A stretch of DNA of 64,000 nt from Gordonia prachuapensis. Its GTDB lineage: Bacteria > Actinomycetota > Actinomycetes > Mycobacteriales > Mycobacteriaceae. Shown here one piece after another: positions 7,530-14,272 of this stretch. Location: NCBI RefSeq assembly GCF_036350515.1, contig NZ_JAZDUE010000013.1:1-64000 (forward strand), read 5' to 3'. The notes under the pieces were generated by a model. That model worked only from the letters and a program-made list of their open reading frames with translations, did no database searches and was not told where the DNA came from. How positions within the stretch are numbered: the first letter of the stretch is position 1; every line of letters begins with the position of its first letter. A program made the position numbers and the translations under genes.

Positions 7530-9089
7530 GTGGCAAGGAGAACGTGGACGATGACCGATTTGATGGAGTTGTTCCGGCATTGGCATGGCGGCCGGTCTCA
7601 GGTGCAGATTTCGGCGGCGTTGGGGATCGACCGCAAAACGATCCGCAAGTATCTGGCGCCGGCGATCGCAGCCGGCATGACCCCTAACAGCGACGAGCGG
7701 TTCGACGAACAGGTGTGGAGGGAGCTGATCGCCGGCTGGTTCCCTGAGGTGGCTGATCCGTCGGTGCGGGCGGTGACCCGGCCGGCGATCGCAGCCCATC
7801 ACGACTGGATCAAGGACCAGTTGGACCAGTCGGTGACGGTTGCGACCATCGCCCAGCGGTTGCGCGATGACCACGCAGTGGGGGTTTCCGAGTCGTCAGT
7901 CCGGCGTTACGTAACAGCAGCATTCGCCGAACAGGTCGCCGAAGGCAAGGCCACGGTACCGCGTGGTGCAGTTCCGCCCGGTGAGGAAGCGCAAGTCGAT
8001 TACGGCAAGCTCGGCATGTGGCATGACCCGGTCACCGACCGGCGGGTGACGGTCTGGGCGTTCGCGATGATCCTGGCGTGCTCGCGGTTGTTGTTCGTCC
8101 AGCCGGTGCTGCGGATGGATCAATCCTCCTGGTGCGCGTCGCATGTGGCGGCATTCGACTACTTCGGCGGCACTCCCGCCCGGAGCGTGTGCGACAACCT
8201 CAAGACCGGGGTCGACCGTCCTGATCTCTACGACCCGAAGATCAATCGGGCCTACGCCGAGCTCGCCACCTTCTACGATGTCCTGATCGACCCCGCCCGC
8301 GCGCGCAAACCGAAGGACAAACCGCGGATCGAACGCCCGATGCCCTACATCCGGGACTCGTTCTGGAGGGGCCGAACCTTCGGCTCGCTGCCGCAGATGC
8401 AAGAAGCCGCGGTGGTGTGGTGCACCGACGTGTACGGCCAGCATGCGCACCGCGGCATCGACGGGATGACGCCAGCCGAGCTGTTCGTTCAGGTCGAGGG
8501 AGGCGCTCTGAAGCCGTTGCCTCCGAAACCTTTTGAACATGTCGTCTATCACGTGGGGAAGGTCGCGCCGGACTGTCATGTCAAGGCCGGCAAAGCGTTG
8601 TATTCGGTGCCGTGGCGGCTGATCGGGCACCGCGTCACGATCCGTACCGCCGGCGACATCGTCCAGGTTTTCGACGGTGATGAGGTCGCTGCGACCCATG
8701 TTCTGCATCTGGCGGGGCGGTCGACGAACTTCGAGCACTACCCGCCCCACAAGGTTGCCTACACATTGCAGACCGTCACCTGGTGCCGCCACCAAGCCGA
8801 CGAGATCGGCCCGGCCGCGGTCGCTGTGGTCGCCGAGCTCTCGCAAGTCAACGCTCTGCACCGGCTGCGAGCGATCCAGGGCATCGTCGGCCTACGCAAG
8901 ACCTATTCCGACGCCCGGATCAACGCCGCCTGCCACCGCGCCCGCCAAGTCGGCGATGTGCAGTACCGCACGATCAAAGGAATCCTGGCCGCCGGCACCG
9001 AAGATGAGGGCACATCGGTCCCAGCTGTTGTTGCGGTGCCGGCTCTGCTGCGCGGCCCAGAGGCTTTCGACACCGCCTCCGGTCAATAG
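7530..9089 (+). CDS. istA: IS21-family transposase IstA
   Basis: A 519-residue DDE transposase. An N-terminal helix-turn-helix (HWHGGRSQVQISAALGID, about residues 15-33) precedes the rve catalytic domain with Asp157 (AQVDYG), Asp222 (VCDNLK) and Glu268 (RIERPM). A C-terminal beta-barrel follows. I took GTG 7530, which lies just before ARRTWTMTDL; GTG 7527 and ATG 7551 are alternatives. It makes the strand cuts and transfers and works with the ATPase IstB encoded 66 bp downstream. Confidence 0.93.
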   Translation: MARRTWTMTDLMELFRHWHGGRSQVQISAALGIDRKTIRKYLAPAIAAGMTPNSDERFDEQVWRELIAGWFPEVADPSVRAVTRPAIAAHHDWIKDQLDQSVTVATIAQRLRDDHAVGVSESSVRRYVTAAFAEQVAEGKATVPRGAVPPGEEAQVDYGKLGMWHDPVTDRRVTVWAFAMILACSRLLFVQPVLRMDQSSWCASHVAAFDYFGGTPARSVCDNLKTGVDRPDLYDPKINRAYAELATFYDVLIDPARARKPKDKPRIERPMPYIRDSFWRGRTFGSLPQMQEAAVVWCTDVYGQHAHRGIDGMTPAELFVQVEGGALKPLPPKPFEHVVYHVGKVAPDCHVKAGKALYSVPWRLIGHRVTIRTAGDIVQVFDGDEVAATHVLHLAGRSTNFEHYPPHKVAYTLQTVTWCRHQADEIGPAAVAVVAELSQVNALHRLRAIQGIVGLRKTYSDARINAACHRARQVGDVQYRTIKGILAAGTEDEGTSVPAVVAVPALLRGPEAFDTASGQ

Positions 9090-9155
9090 TTCCTCTGCGT
9101 ACTGACATTGCCTTGCAACACCTTCCATCTGTATCTCGATAGAAAGAATCAGCCG

Positions 9156-9920
9156 ATGACCATTCATGATCCCAGCCTGCGGGCTGCACTCAAGACCTTG
9201 AAACTCGGCGGCATGCTCGACACCCTCGACGCCCGCTTGGCCCAAACCCGCGACGGCGGGCTCGGGCATCTGGAGTTCTTGCAGGTGCTCTGCGAAGACG
9301 AAATCTCCCGCCGCGAGCATGCCGCCCTGGCCCGACGCGTACGCCGAGCCCGCTTCGAACAACAGGCGACCTTCGAAGACTTCGACTTCACGGCCAACCC
9401 GAAACTGCCCGCCGCGATGCTTCGCGACCTCGCTGCGCTGCGGTGGCTCGATGCCGGTGAATCGGTGATCCTCTACGGGCCCGTCGGAGTCGGCAAAACC
9501 CATGTGGCACAAGCGCTCGGCCATCATGTAGCACGACGAGGCGCGGACGTACGTTTCGTCAAATGCGCTCGCATGCTCGCCGACCTCGCCGGTGGGCACG
9601 CTGACCGGACCATCGGCCAACGCATGCGCGAATACACCCGCCCTGCCGTGCTGATCATCGACGACTTTGCAATGCGTGAGCACACCACCACCGGATCCGA
9701 CGACCTCTACGATCTGGTCTCCGATCGCGCGATCGCCGGCAAGCCACTGATCTTGACCAGCAACCGGGCACCCAAAGACTGGTACCCGCTCTTTCCCAAC
9801 CCCGTCGTCGCCGAATCGCTGCTGGACCGGCTCATCAACACCAGCCACCAGATCCTCATGGACGGCCCGTCCTACCGACCCCGCAAACGACCCGGGCGGC
9901 CAGCGAAGAATACCGCCTGA
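9156..9920 (+). CDS. istB: IS21-family helper ATPase IstB
   Basis: A 254-residue DnaC-like AAA+ ATPase that assembles on target DNA and activates IstA. Walker A is GPVGVGKTH and Walker B is VLIIDDFA. A sensor segment, LILTSNR, and an arginine-rich tail (RPRKRPGRP) follow. ATG 9156 begins MTIHDPSL, the normal position for this family, although the frame is open further upstream. It forms a two-gene operon with istA inside the element. Confidence 0.93.
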   Translation: MTIHDPSLRAALKTLKLGGMLDTLDARLAQTRDGGLGHLEFLQVLCEDEISRREHAALARRVRRARFEQQATFEDFDFTANPKLPAAMLRDLAALRWLDAGESVILYGPVGVGKTHVAQALGHHVARRGADVRFVKCARMLADLAGGHADRTIGQRMREYTRPAVLIIDDFAMREHTTTGSDDLYDLVSDRAIAGKPLILTSNRAPKDWYPLFPNPVVAESLLDRLINTSHQILMDGPSYRPRKRPGRPAKNTA

Positions 9921-9989
9921 CCCCACCCGACCTGCTCAGCTACGCTGATCCCAGCACACTCGAACATGGGGAATTACTTGACGGAAACC

Positions 9990-10015
9990 CCTGAGGAATT
10001 ACGTGACCGTCGACA
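9990..10015 (-). repeat. IS21 right terminal inverted repeat
   Basis: This 26 bp end starts CCTGAGGAATTACG and ends CGTCGACA. It is the reverse complement of 7365-7390 with two mismatches. An additional inverted copy of the internal repeat lies at 9968-9982, and CTCAAT at 10016-10021 is the second half of the target duplication. Confidence 0.92.
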
Positions 10016-10572
10016 CTCAATTTCGCACCCGATGCACTCGCCGATCGATTCGGTGCGGCCGCAGACCAACCAGCGCTGTCGATATCGTGCTCCAGGGCCC
10101 GGATCACCTGTCCGGCAAGGTCGGCGGGGTCGTTGTAGTCTCCGAGCAGACCCTCTTGCTCAAGTTCTTCTCGAAACTCGCGCAATGACTTCTGCTGCTC
10201 GAGATCCGCGTCGCGCGGAATCGGCTCGTTCGAGAAGTAGACGTGAACCGGCTTTCCGAGTTGACGGGCCCGACGAATCTCCTCGGCGGTTCCTGACACA
10301 TCCACTCCAGTGGCCGTACCGAGTCGACTGTCGAAGAATGCAACAACGACATCTGCTCGGTCCACAGCCTGTGCGTTGATGATGGCTTGCGGTCGGTCGC
10401 CGAGCGATGGCACCGCACTGCGTTCGTATAGCCAAGGAAGTAGCGCGATGCCTGCTCGTCGACCATTGTTGATGTTCCAGTCATTGATCTGATCGCGAAC
10501 GGTCGAGCGCTCTTCGGACGTATCCCCGGGGGATGCGATCACAACCAGGACGCCGGTTAGCTGCTGAGTCAC
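10016..10572 (-). pseudogene. DUF4062 domain protein, N-terminal fragment (split by IS21)
   Basis: About 185 residues on the minus strand. Typical DUF4062 features are VVIASPGDTSEER at the start, then a central LGDRPQAIINAQAVDRADVV, FDSRLGTATG, SGTAEEI and VHVYFSNEPIP. The fold is related to TIR and nucleoside deoxyribosyltransferase domains and occurs in some suspected defence proteins. I infer a GTG start near 10572 (VTQQLTGVLVV); the frame is open to 10641. The gene runs into the IS21 element at 10015. Across one duplication copy it rejoins the 7043-7363 fragment in frame, giving an original protein of roughly 290 residues. The current gene is almost certainly inactive. Confidence 0.8.
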
Positions 10573-10695
10573 GTCGAACAGTTTGCCTGATCTGCTCTGC
10601 GGCGACCGCGCTTTGAGGTGCGTGTTGTCACCGACATTCACCGTCCGCAGCCCTGGATACTGATTTCCGCGTCAGCCCGGCTTGTCTCATGGTTG

Positions 10696-10823
10696 GCTCC
10701 CACCTCTGCTGTCAACGAGGCCGCCATTCGAACCGCGAGAACTCAAGCTCCCAATTCTGATGTCATTGAGCCTCTATCGGGATCTGGCAGAACTACAGCT
10801 GATCAACTCCCAGATCGGTGGCA
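10696..10823 (-). repeat. TnsB-binding-like end repeats, distal side (3 copies)
   Basis: Three copies of the transposon end motif lie in the opposite orientation to those at 1553-1612. They are at 10696-10714, 10747-10765 and 10806-10823. Read on the minus strand they are TGACAGCAGAGGTGGGAGC, TGACATCAGAATTGGGAGC and TGCCACCGATCTGGGAGT. All keep TG(A/C)CA at one end and GGGAG at the other. The spacing is wide (51 and 59 bp), as at the Tn7 left end. A TGTCGGG-type terminus could lie at 10862-10868. Confidence 0.6.
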
Positions 10824-10891
10824 GCGCTACCACTTTCAGTGTCAACCAACAGCCCCTCCCGCCCGACATCGAGCTGCCACCTCGCATCGCA

Positions 10892-11224
10892 TCATCGCGC
10901 AAGTCCCAGGAACGCCATCAGTGAGCGTTCGACCTCCACTAACTGTTCGGACGTCAGCCGGCCAACACGGGTCAGCACGTTCGACCGCCTTACTGCGGTG
11001 AGCTTGTCGACCATCACGTCGCTGTCTCGGTCGAGGCCCGAGATCGCATCGCGGTCGCCTGGGATGCGTATCCGCAACAGCGGTGCATCGATGAGTCGGC
11101 TCGTCATCGGCGCAACCACCACCGACAGAGTTGAATCGAAGAGGTCATCCTGGACGACGACCGCAGGCCGCGGCTTCGATGCGTACACACCACCCGCAAC
11201 GGTCCAGATCTCGCCGCGAATCAC
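10892..11224 (-). CDS. MazF/PemK-family mRNA interferase toxin
   Basis: A roughly 110-residue PemK/MazF-type endoribonuclease that would cut mRNA when freed from its antitoxin. The opening IRGEIWTV, the central RPAVVVQDD and the later VVVAPMTS are characteristic of the fold, and the C-terminal LTSEQLVEVERSLMAFLGL matches the family's last helix. I prefer GTG 11224, which overlaps the antitoxin stop by 3 bp; an ATG at 11239 would add five residues. It is cotranscribed with the MazE-type gene upstream. Its 3' end lies next to the proposed right end of the Tn7-like element. Confidence 0.88.
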   Translation of the reverse strand: MIRGEIWTVAGGVYASKPRPAVVVQDDLFDSTLSVVVAPMTSRLIDAPLLRIRIPGDRDAISGLDRDSDVMVDKLTAVRRSNVLTRVGRLTSEQLVEVERSLMAFLGLAR

Positions 11225-11430
11225 GCCTCGTCGTCCCATGGCACGGCGACAGCCTCGACGAAATCCTGCTCGTTCCCATCGGCATCGGCTTGTGCCACTA
11301 GCACCGACTGCGTGTGGGCTTGCGCGGCAAATTCGGGCGTGCGCACGTCAGGGACCCAAACCTGCAACGGTCGCAAACCGCGCTCACGCATACGGCGTCG
11401 ATACTCACCAACCCTGTCCCTCACTGCCAT
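11221..11430 (-). CDS. MazE-family antitoxin (DUF3018)
   Basis: A 69-residue antitoxin of the DUF3018/MazE type. The N-terminal half (VGEYRRRMRERGLRPLQVWVPDVR) is the DNA-binding part. The acidic C-terminal half (DADGNEQDFVEAVAVPWDDE) would wrap the toxin. It overlaps the toxin start, a normal arrangement for these operons. A perfect 12 bp palindrome 8 bp upstream of its ATG is a likely site for autoregulation. Confidence 0.87.
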   Translation of the reverse strand: MAVRDRVGEYRRRMRERGLRPLQVWVPDVRTPEFAAQAHTQSVLVAQADADGNEQDFVEAVAVPWDDEA

Positions 11431-11438
11431 GGCCCCAT

Positions 11439-11450
11439 GTTACATGTAAC
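11439..11450. promoter_or_regulatory. Probable operator of the first mazEF operon
   Basis: GTTACATGTAAC is a perfect 12 bp palindrome centred about 14 bp upstream of the antitoxin ATG. Toxin-antitoxin operons are usually repressed by their own antitoxin through palindromes in this position. Binding itself is inferred. Confidence 0.6.
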
Positions 11451-11488
11451 GCTACGGAGCGGCCAGGCTGTGCGTTGGCTGCGAATAC

Positions 11489-11518
11489 GCAGCGATCGAA
11501 TATGCAGGGTTACCAGTA
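11489..11518. repeat. 30 bp toxin-antitoxin-associated repeat, copy 1
   Basis: First of three near-identical 30 bp sequences, starting GCAGCGATCGAATATGC and ending GGGTTACCAGTA. It lies 59 bp upstream of the first antitoxin gene. Here the repeat extends into a perfect 7-2-7 inverted repeat, GGGTTACCAGTAACCC (11507-11522). Inside it, GAATATGCAG echoes the GAATACGCAG just before it, 15 bp away. Confidence 0.85.
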
Positions 11519-11729
11519 ACCCACTGCCCATTGCCTGCAGTGCAACGGTATTCAGGTGCCGGAGTGTCTATTTAATGACAACGCAATCGGGAGGTTGGCC
11601 ACCCTACCTGGGACTCAGTGACACCGCGATGAGGCTGCGATGGCGGAACGCCCGCGACAACCCGGCGGTCAAGTGCCGCGTCATGGGTGCCAATGACCTC
11701 GCGCGTCAGAAATGAAGGAAACGCAGCCC

Positions 11730-12161
11730 TCAGGCTCCAGCATCTGGATGCGTCACCGAATGTAGCTCTAGTTCGGGTATACCAAGAAAATCACTTGGGT
11801 TGCACGTGTACAGCGGAATGCCGTTCGCGATGGCGCAGGCCGCGATTAATGCGTCATATGCACGCGCACTGGGCTTTCGCCCCGATGAGCGTAATGCCGC
11901 CGCGACGCCGCCGAAAGCTCGCGCGCTCTCGGCAGTGAATGCCAGCACCTCGAAATCCGCTTCCGCCTGCTGTACGTGCTGTTGCCGAGCACTTCGCTCG
12001 CGGTGGGTTCGCGCGACGTGCGGGCCAACCGAAAGCTCCGCAAGGGTGATCGCACTTATCACCGACTCCTGGGGCAGCTCGTCGGGATCCGCCAGTCTGC
12101 CGAGCAAAATCACCGTTGAGGTGTCAAGCATCCCCCGCGTTGTATCGACCGGCCCCGTCAT
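11730..12161 (-). CDS. vapC: VapC-type PIN-domain ribonuclease toxin
   Basis: A 143-residue PIN-domain protein, a metal-dependent RNase. The acidic active-site residues are visible: Asp13 (MLDTST), the Glu in TLAELSVG, and the Asp in ARAYDALIAA near the C-terminus, followed by IPLYTCNPSDF. The start at 12161 overlaps the antitoxin stop by 4 bp (ATGA); an internal ATG at 12131 is possible. The RNA target, often a tRNA for VapC proteins, cannot be predicted here. Confidence 0.93.
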   Translation of the reverse strand: MTGPVDTTRGMLDTSTVILLGRLADPDELPQESVISAITLAELSVGPHVARTHRERSARQQHVQQAEADFEVLAFTAESARAFGGVAAALRSSGRKPSARAYDALIAACAIANGIPLYTCNPSDFLGIPELELHSVTHPDAGA

Positions 12162-12397
12162 AGGGACGAATCCAACACGCTATCGATGTCAGACTGCAGG
12201 ACGTCCGGGTCGATCTGCGGAAGATGGGCGCGCCGCCGAATCAGCTCGGCCGCGCTCACACTCTTTCTGGGCAGAGACCTGAGTTCGGCCACTGGCTCGC
12301 CGTCGCGCGTGACGACGACACGCTCGCCACGCTCGACCCTGCGCAGCACCTCGCCACCGTTGTTGCGAAGGTCTCTGACACTCACCCGGTCGGTCAT
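12158..12397 (-). CDS. vapB: Phd/VapB-family antitoxin
   Basis: A 79-residue antitoxin of the Phd/YefM type. It opens with SVRDLRNNGGEVLRRVERGERVVVTRDGEPVAEL, split here only by reading: the first part binds DNA and the second is the dimer strand. The C-terminal tail (IDPDVLQSDIDSVLDS) would block the VapC active site. It overlaps vapC by 4 bp. A 20 bp perfect palindrome ends 8 bp upstream of the ATG, a clear candidate operator. Confidence 0.92.
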   Translation of the reverse strand: MTDRVSVRDLRNNGGEVLRRVERGERVVVTRDGEPVAELRSLPRKSVSAAELIRRRAHLPQIDPDVLQSDIDSVLDSSL

Positions 12398-12405
12398 GCC
12401 ACCAG

Positions 12406-12425
12406 TGTATCACCGGTGATACACA
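12406..12425. promoter_or_regulatory. Probable operator of vapBC (20 bp palindrome)
   Basis: GTGTATCACCGGTGATACAC is a perfect 20 bp palindrome directly upstream of the vapB ATG at 12397. Its length and place are as expected for a dimeric Phd/VapB repressor. This is the strongest regulatory palindrome in the window. Confidence 0.7.
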
Positions 12426-12445
12426 CACGTCGTCGGAGAATATGC

Positions 12446-12475
12446 AGCAATCGAATATGCAGGGTTACCAGTAAA
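12446..12475. repeat. 30 bp toxin-antitoxin-associated repeat, copy 2
   Basis: Second copy, identical to copy 1 except one base (CAATC instead of CGATC). It lies 48 bp upstream of vapB. The duplicated GAATATGCAG unit is perfect here: one copy at 12439-12448 and the next at 12454-12463, 15 bp apart. The palindromic extension of copy 1 is not kept (GTAAAG follows). Confidence 0.85.
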
Positions 12476-12565
12476 GACTGCGTATTGTGGCGCGCCGCAC
12501 CACTATTGGGACTCGTCGACCGAACTGTCCCTGTCGGATGCAGGACATACAAGTGATAGTGCGCA

Positions 12566-12877
12566 CTACAACTCGAGAACCACCCGGAGTGCAGCGTCGA
12601 CGCGGCGCAACTCTTCATGGGTCAGGTAACCCATACTGTCTCCGAGTCGCCCAGGATCAACAGCCGCAACCTGCTCAGCCAGAACCCGCGTCGTTCGACC
12701 CGCGACCTCAACTTCAGGCCGAAATGTTGCCGCGCGCGCCGAGGTTGATGTCGGCGCGACCAACCAGGTCGAAAGCGGCAACTGGTCGGATTGCACGACC
12801 ACCGCGTAGCGGGCGCCCGACTGTTCGTGACCCCGGACATTCTTCGGAGCGCGAAGCCGGTAGACCTCACCTCGCAC
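12566..12877 (-). CDS. MazF/PemK-family mRNA interferase toxin
   Basis: A 103-residue PemK/MazF-type toxin read from GTG 12877 (RGEVYRLRAP). It then has ARYAVVVQSDQL, TWLVAPTSTSA and the closing helix LTHEELRRVDAALRVVL. The GTG overlaps the antitoxin stop by 11 bp; an upstream in-frame ATG at 12925 would give 119 residues but lies deep inside the antitoxin gene. The protein is distinct from the first MazF-type toxin, so the two operons are not recent duplicates. Confidence 0.88.
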   Translation of the reverse strand: MRGEVYRLRAPKNVRGHEQSGARYAVVVQSDQLPLSTWLVAPTSTSARAATFRPEVEVAGRTTRVLAEQVAAVDPGRLGDSMGYLTHEELRRVDAALRVVLEL

Positions 12878-13100
12878 GTAGCGCCTCCATGTCCCGAAGC
12901 ACCTGAGCGGCCTCAGCTCGATCAATCGGGTCGCCGGCCAGCGCTTCCGCTTCCTCGCGGAGCGACTTGGCAGTCTTATGTCTTGCTGCGTCGATCAGCG
13001 CAGCGCGAACCGCAGCAGATACGGGCGTTCCGTCTTCCGTCAGGATCGACAAGGCCCGAGAAGTGTCCTCGTCGGGTCGGAATGTGATGGTGTCAGCCAT
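12867..13100 (-). CDS. MazE-type (ribbon-helix-helix) antitoxin
   Basis: A 77-residue antitoxin starting at ATG 13100 (MADTITFRPDED). TITFRPDED followed by VSAAVRAALIDAAR is a ribbon-helix-helix DNA-binding domain. The C-terminal half (REEAEALAGDPIDRAEAAQVLRD in two helices) should bind the toxin. I rejected a longer frame to 13199 because the extra residues cross the operator and the 30 bp repeat. An 11 bp palindrome lies 7 bp upstream of the start. Confidence 0.85.
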   Translation of the reverse strand: MADTITFRPDEDTSRALSILTEDGTPVSAAVRAALIDAARHKTAKSLREEAEALAGDPIDRAEAAQVLRDMEALRAR

Positions 13101-13107
13101 CAACCAA

Positions 13108-13118
13108 GTGTAGTACAC
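13108..13118. promoter_or_regulatory. Probable operator of the second mazEF operon
   Basis: GTGTAGTACAC is an 11 bp palindrome (GTGTA-G-TACAC) directly upstream of the antitoxin ATG at 13100. All three toxin-antitoxin operons here have a different palindrome in this same place. Confidence 0.55.
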
Positions 13119-13162
13119 ATTGTAAGACACTCGATACACGCGCATCGAGGCCTGGGGATTAT

Positions 13163-13192
13163 GCAGCAATCGAATATGCGGGGTTACCAGTA
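13163..13192. repeat. 30 bp toxin-antitoxin-associated repeat, copy 3
   Basis: Third copy, differing from copy 2 by one base (GCGGGG instead of GCAGGG). It lies 62 bp upstream of the third antitoxin and only 3 bp from the stop codon of the DUF2332 gene (13196-13198). It therefore marks the right edge of the toxin-antitoxin array. Confidence 0.85.
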
Positions 13193-13195
13193 GCC

Positions 13196-14272
13196 TCAAG
13201 GTATGCCTGATTCAGGCGACGCGTTCAGCCAGGACATGACGCGGCCCCTCGACCAGCACCGTCCGACGGCCTGCGAGTGCAGATCCGAAGAACCGAGCAC
13301 GGTCAGACCGACAATGCTGTGTCCTGAGGCCCGACGATCGCCCATGGTCGGGATCGAAGGAGAAACGCCGACGCCCTCGACCGATATCCACGCGATCGGC
13401 CGCCGCGCGGCAATGTCGCCCAGGCGCTGCAGCCAGCGGAGTCGACTCTCGAGTGGCAGGGCCGACAGCGCCCACGTGGTGGTGACCAGCGGCAGCGCAC
13501 CAGCGGGGACCTTGTCGATCGCATCATCGACGACATCGAGGACGTCACCTCTGAGCAGGACCGGCGGCTGGGCGGCGGCCACCCCAACGGCGGCGTCCAG
13601 TTGGTCTGCCGGCTCGTCCTGGTCGGGCGGACCACAGGCCCGTAGCCACAGCACGTCGTCCGGGTCGGCCAAGTCGACGATGTCCGTACCGATCCCGACG
13701 CGAGCGACGACTCGCGGGAGGCTGCGGGTCGGAATGGCGTGTTGACCCACCACCCGACAGTCAATACTCACACGAGATGAACTGTCGCCCAGCGACTCTC
13801 CGGTACTGTAGGTGATGGCGACGCGGTCGGTGTGCACGTTGAGGCCGGCGCCGGGATTGACATCGATCACTCCGATGTCGTCTGCTCCCAGCCGATGCGC
13901 CGCGTCGGCGAGGGCGGGGTACAGCACCGCGCAGACGGCGGTTCGCATCGTCTGGTGGGTCCGGTGCGCGGCGGTGGCGACGACCACGTCGGCGTGCCGA
14001 TGCATCATCTGCACAGCCGCTACGGCGGCCGCGTCTGGGTCGTCGGTATCGATGGCCGCGGCCAGTTCCGCCGCGCGCCCGGTCAGTGCCAGGTAATGCA
14101 GAACGGCGATGATCGACCGCGGGTCGCGGTGGCCGGTGGGCACTGCTCGGATGACCCGCAGGGCGTCGGCCGATTCACTCAACGCATACGCGATCCGCGC
14201 GCACATCGGAGAACTCACCGCCATGGCCTCGCCGTGCCTCCGGAGCCGGTCGATTTCGCTTCGTCTCGGCAT
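13196..14272 (-). CDS. DUF2332 family protein
   Basis: A 358-residue protein of the DUF2332 family, common in actinobacteria and of unknown function. Recognisable parts are SPMCARIAYALSE near the start, VIDVNPGAGLNVHTDRVAITYS in the middle (a glycine-rich strand-loop that recalls methyltransferase folds), and the later PLVTTTWALSALP and WISVEGVGV. No membrane segment or signal peptide is seen. The start at ATG 14272 gives a normal family N-terminus. Its 3' end is where the toxin-antitoxin array joins ordinary chromosome. Confidence 0.85.
   Translation of the reverse strand: MPRRSEIDRLRRHGEAMAVSSPMCARIAYALSESADALRVIRAVPTGHRDPRSIIAVLHYLALTGRAAELAAAIDTDDPDAAAVAAVQMMHRHADVVVATAAHRTHQTMRTAVCAVLYPALADAAHRLGADDIGVIDVNPGAGLNVHTDRVAITYSTGESLGDSSSRVSIDCRVVGQHAIPTRSLPRVVARVGIGTDIVDLADPDDVLWLRACGPPDQDEPADQLDAAVGVAAAQPPVLLRGDVLDVVDDAIDKVPAGALPLVTTTWALSALPLESRLRWLQRLGDIAARRPIAWISVEGVGVSPSIPTMGDRRASGHSIVGLTVLGSSDLHSQAVGRCWSRGRVMSWLNASPESGIP

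Larger units (their letters stand above)
7365..10015 (+). mobile_element. Complete IS21-family insertion sequence (2651 bp)
   Basis: A complete IS21-type element with istA and istB in tandem. It begins TGTC and ends GACA. Terminal inverted repeats of 26 bp (7365-7390 and 9990-10015) differ at only two positions. Further copies of GTCACGTAATTCC-like sequence at 7373, 7406 and 7429, and inverted at 9968 and 9995, are the multiple end repeats typical of the family. A CTCAAT duplication flanks it. Near-perfect ends and intact genes suggest a recent insertion. Confidence 0.95.
1546..10868. mobile_element. Tn7-like transposon (TnsA-TnsB-TnsC-TniQ) with cargo
   Basis: A four-gene Tn7-type transposition module (2439-7031) lies between two groups of 18-19 bp repeats in opposite orientation (1553-1612 and 10696-10823). 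TnsB family proteins bind repeated sites of this kind at transposon ends. The proposed termini are TGTCGG at 1546 and CCGACA ending at 10868. Both fit the 5'-TGT/ACA-3' rule of the family, but the 5 bp on the two sides differ, so the exact ends are unproven. The tightly spaced repeat group lies on the tnsA side, as in Tn7. Inferred cargo is a methyltransferase gene and a DUF4062 gene that was later split by IS21. No resolvase, Cas gene or long TnsD was seen. Confidence 0.6.

Noticed and set aside
1541..10873. 5 bp target duplication flanking the Tn7-like element
   Set aside because: CAGTC before 1546 and TCGAG after 10868 do not match, and I found no nearby pair that does. The ends are left provisional.
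11489..13192. Classical integron attC sites
   Set aside because: The repeats lack the standard RYYYAAC/GTTRRRY pairing layout, and no integron integrase is in the window. A cassette-like role is kept only as a hypothesis.
10892..13195. CRISPR array formed by the three 30 bp repeats
   Set aside because: The copies are 700-950 bp apart and separated by genes, not by short spacers of constant length.
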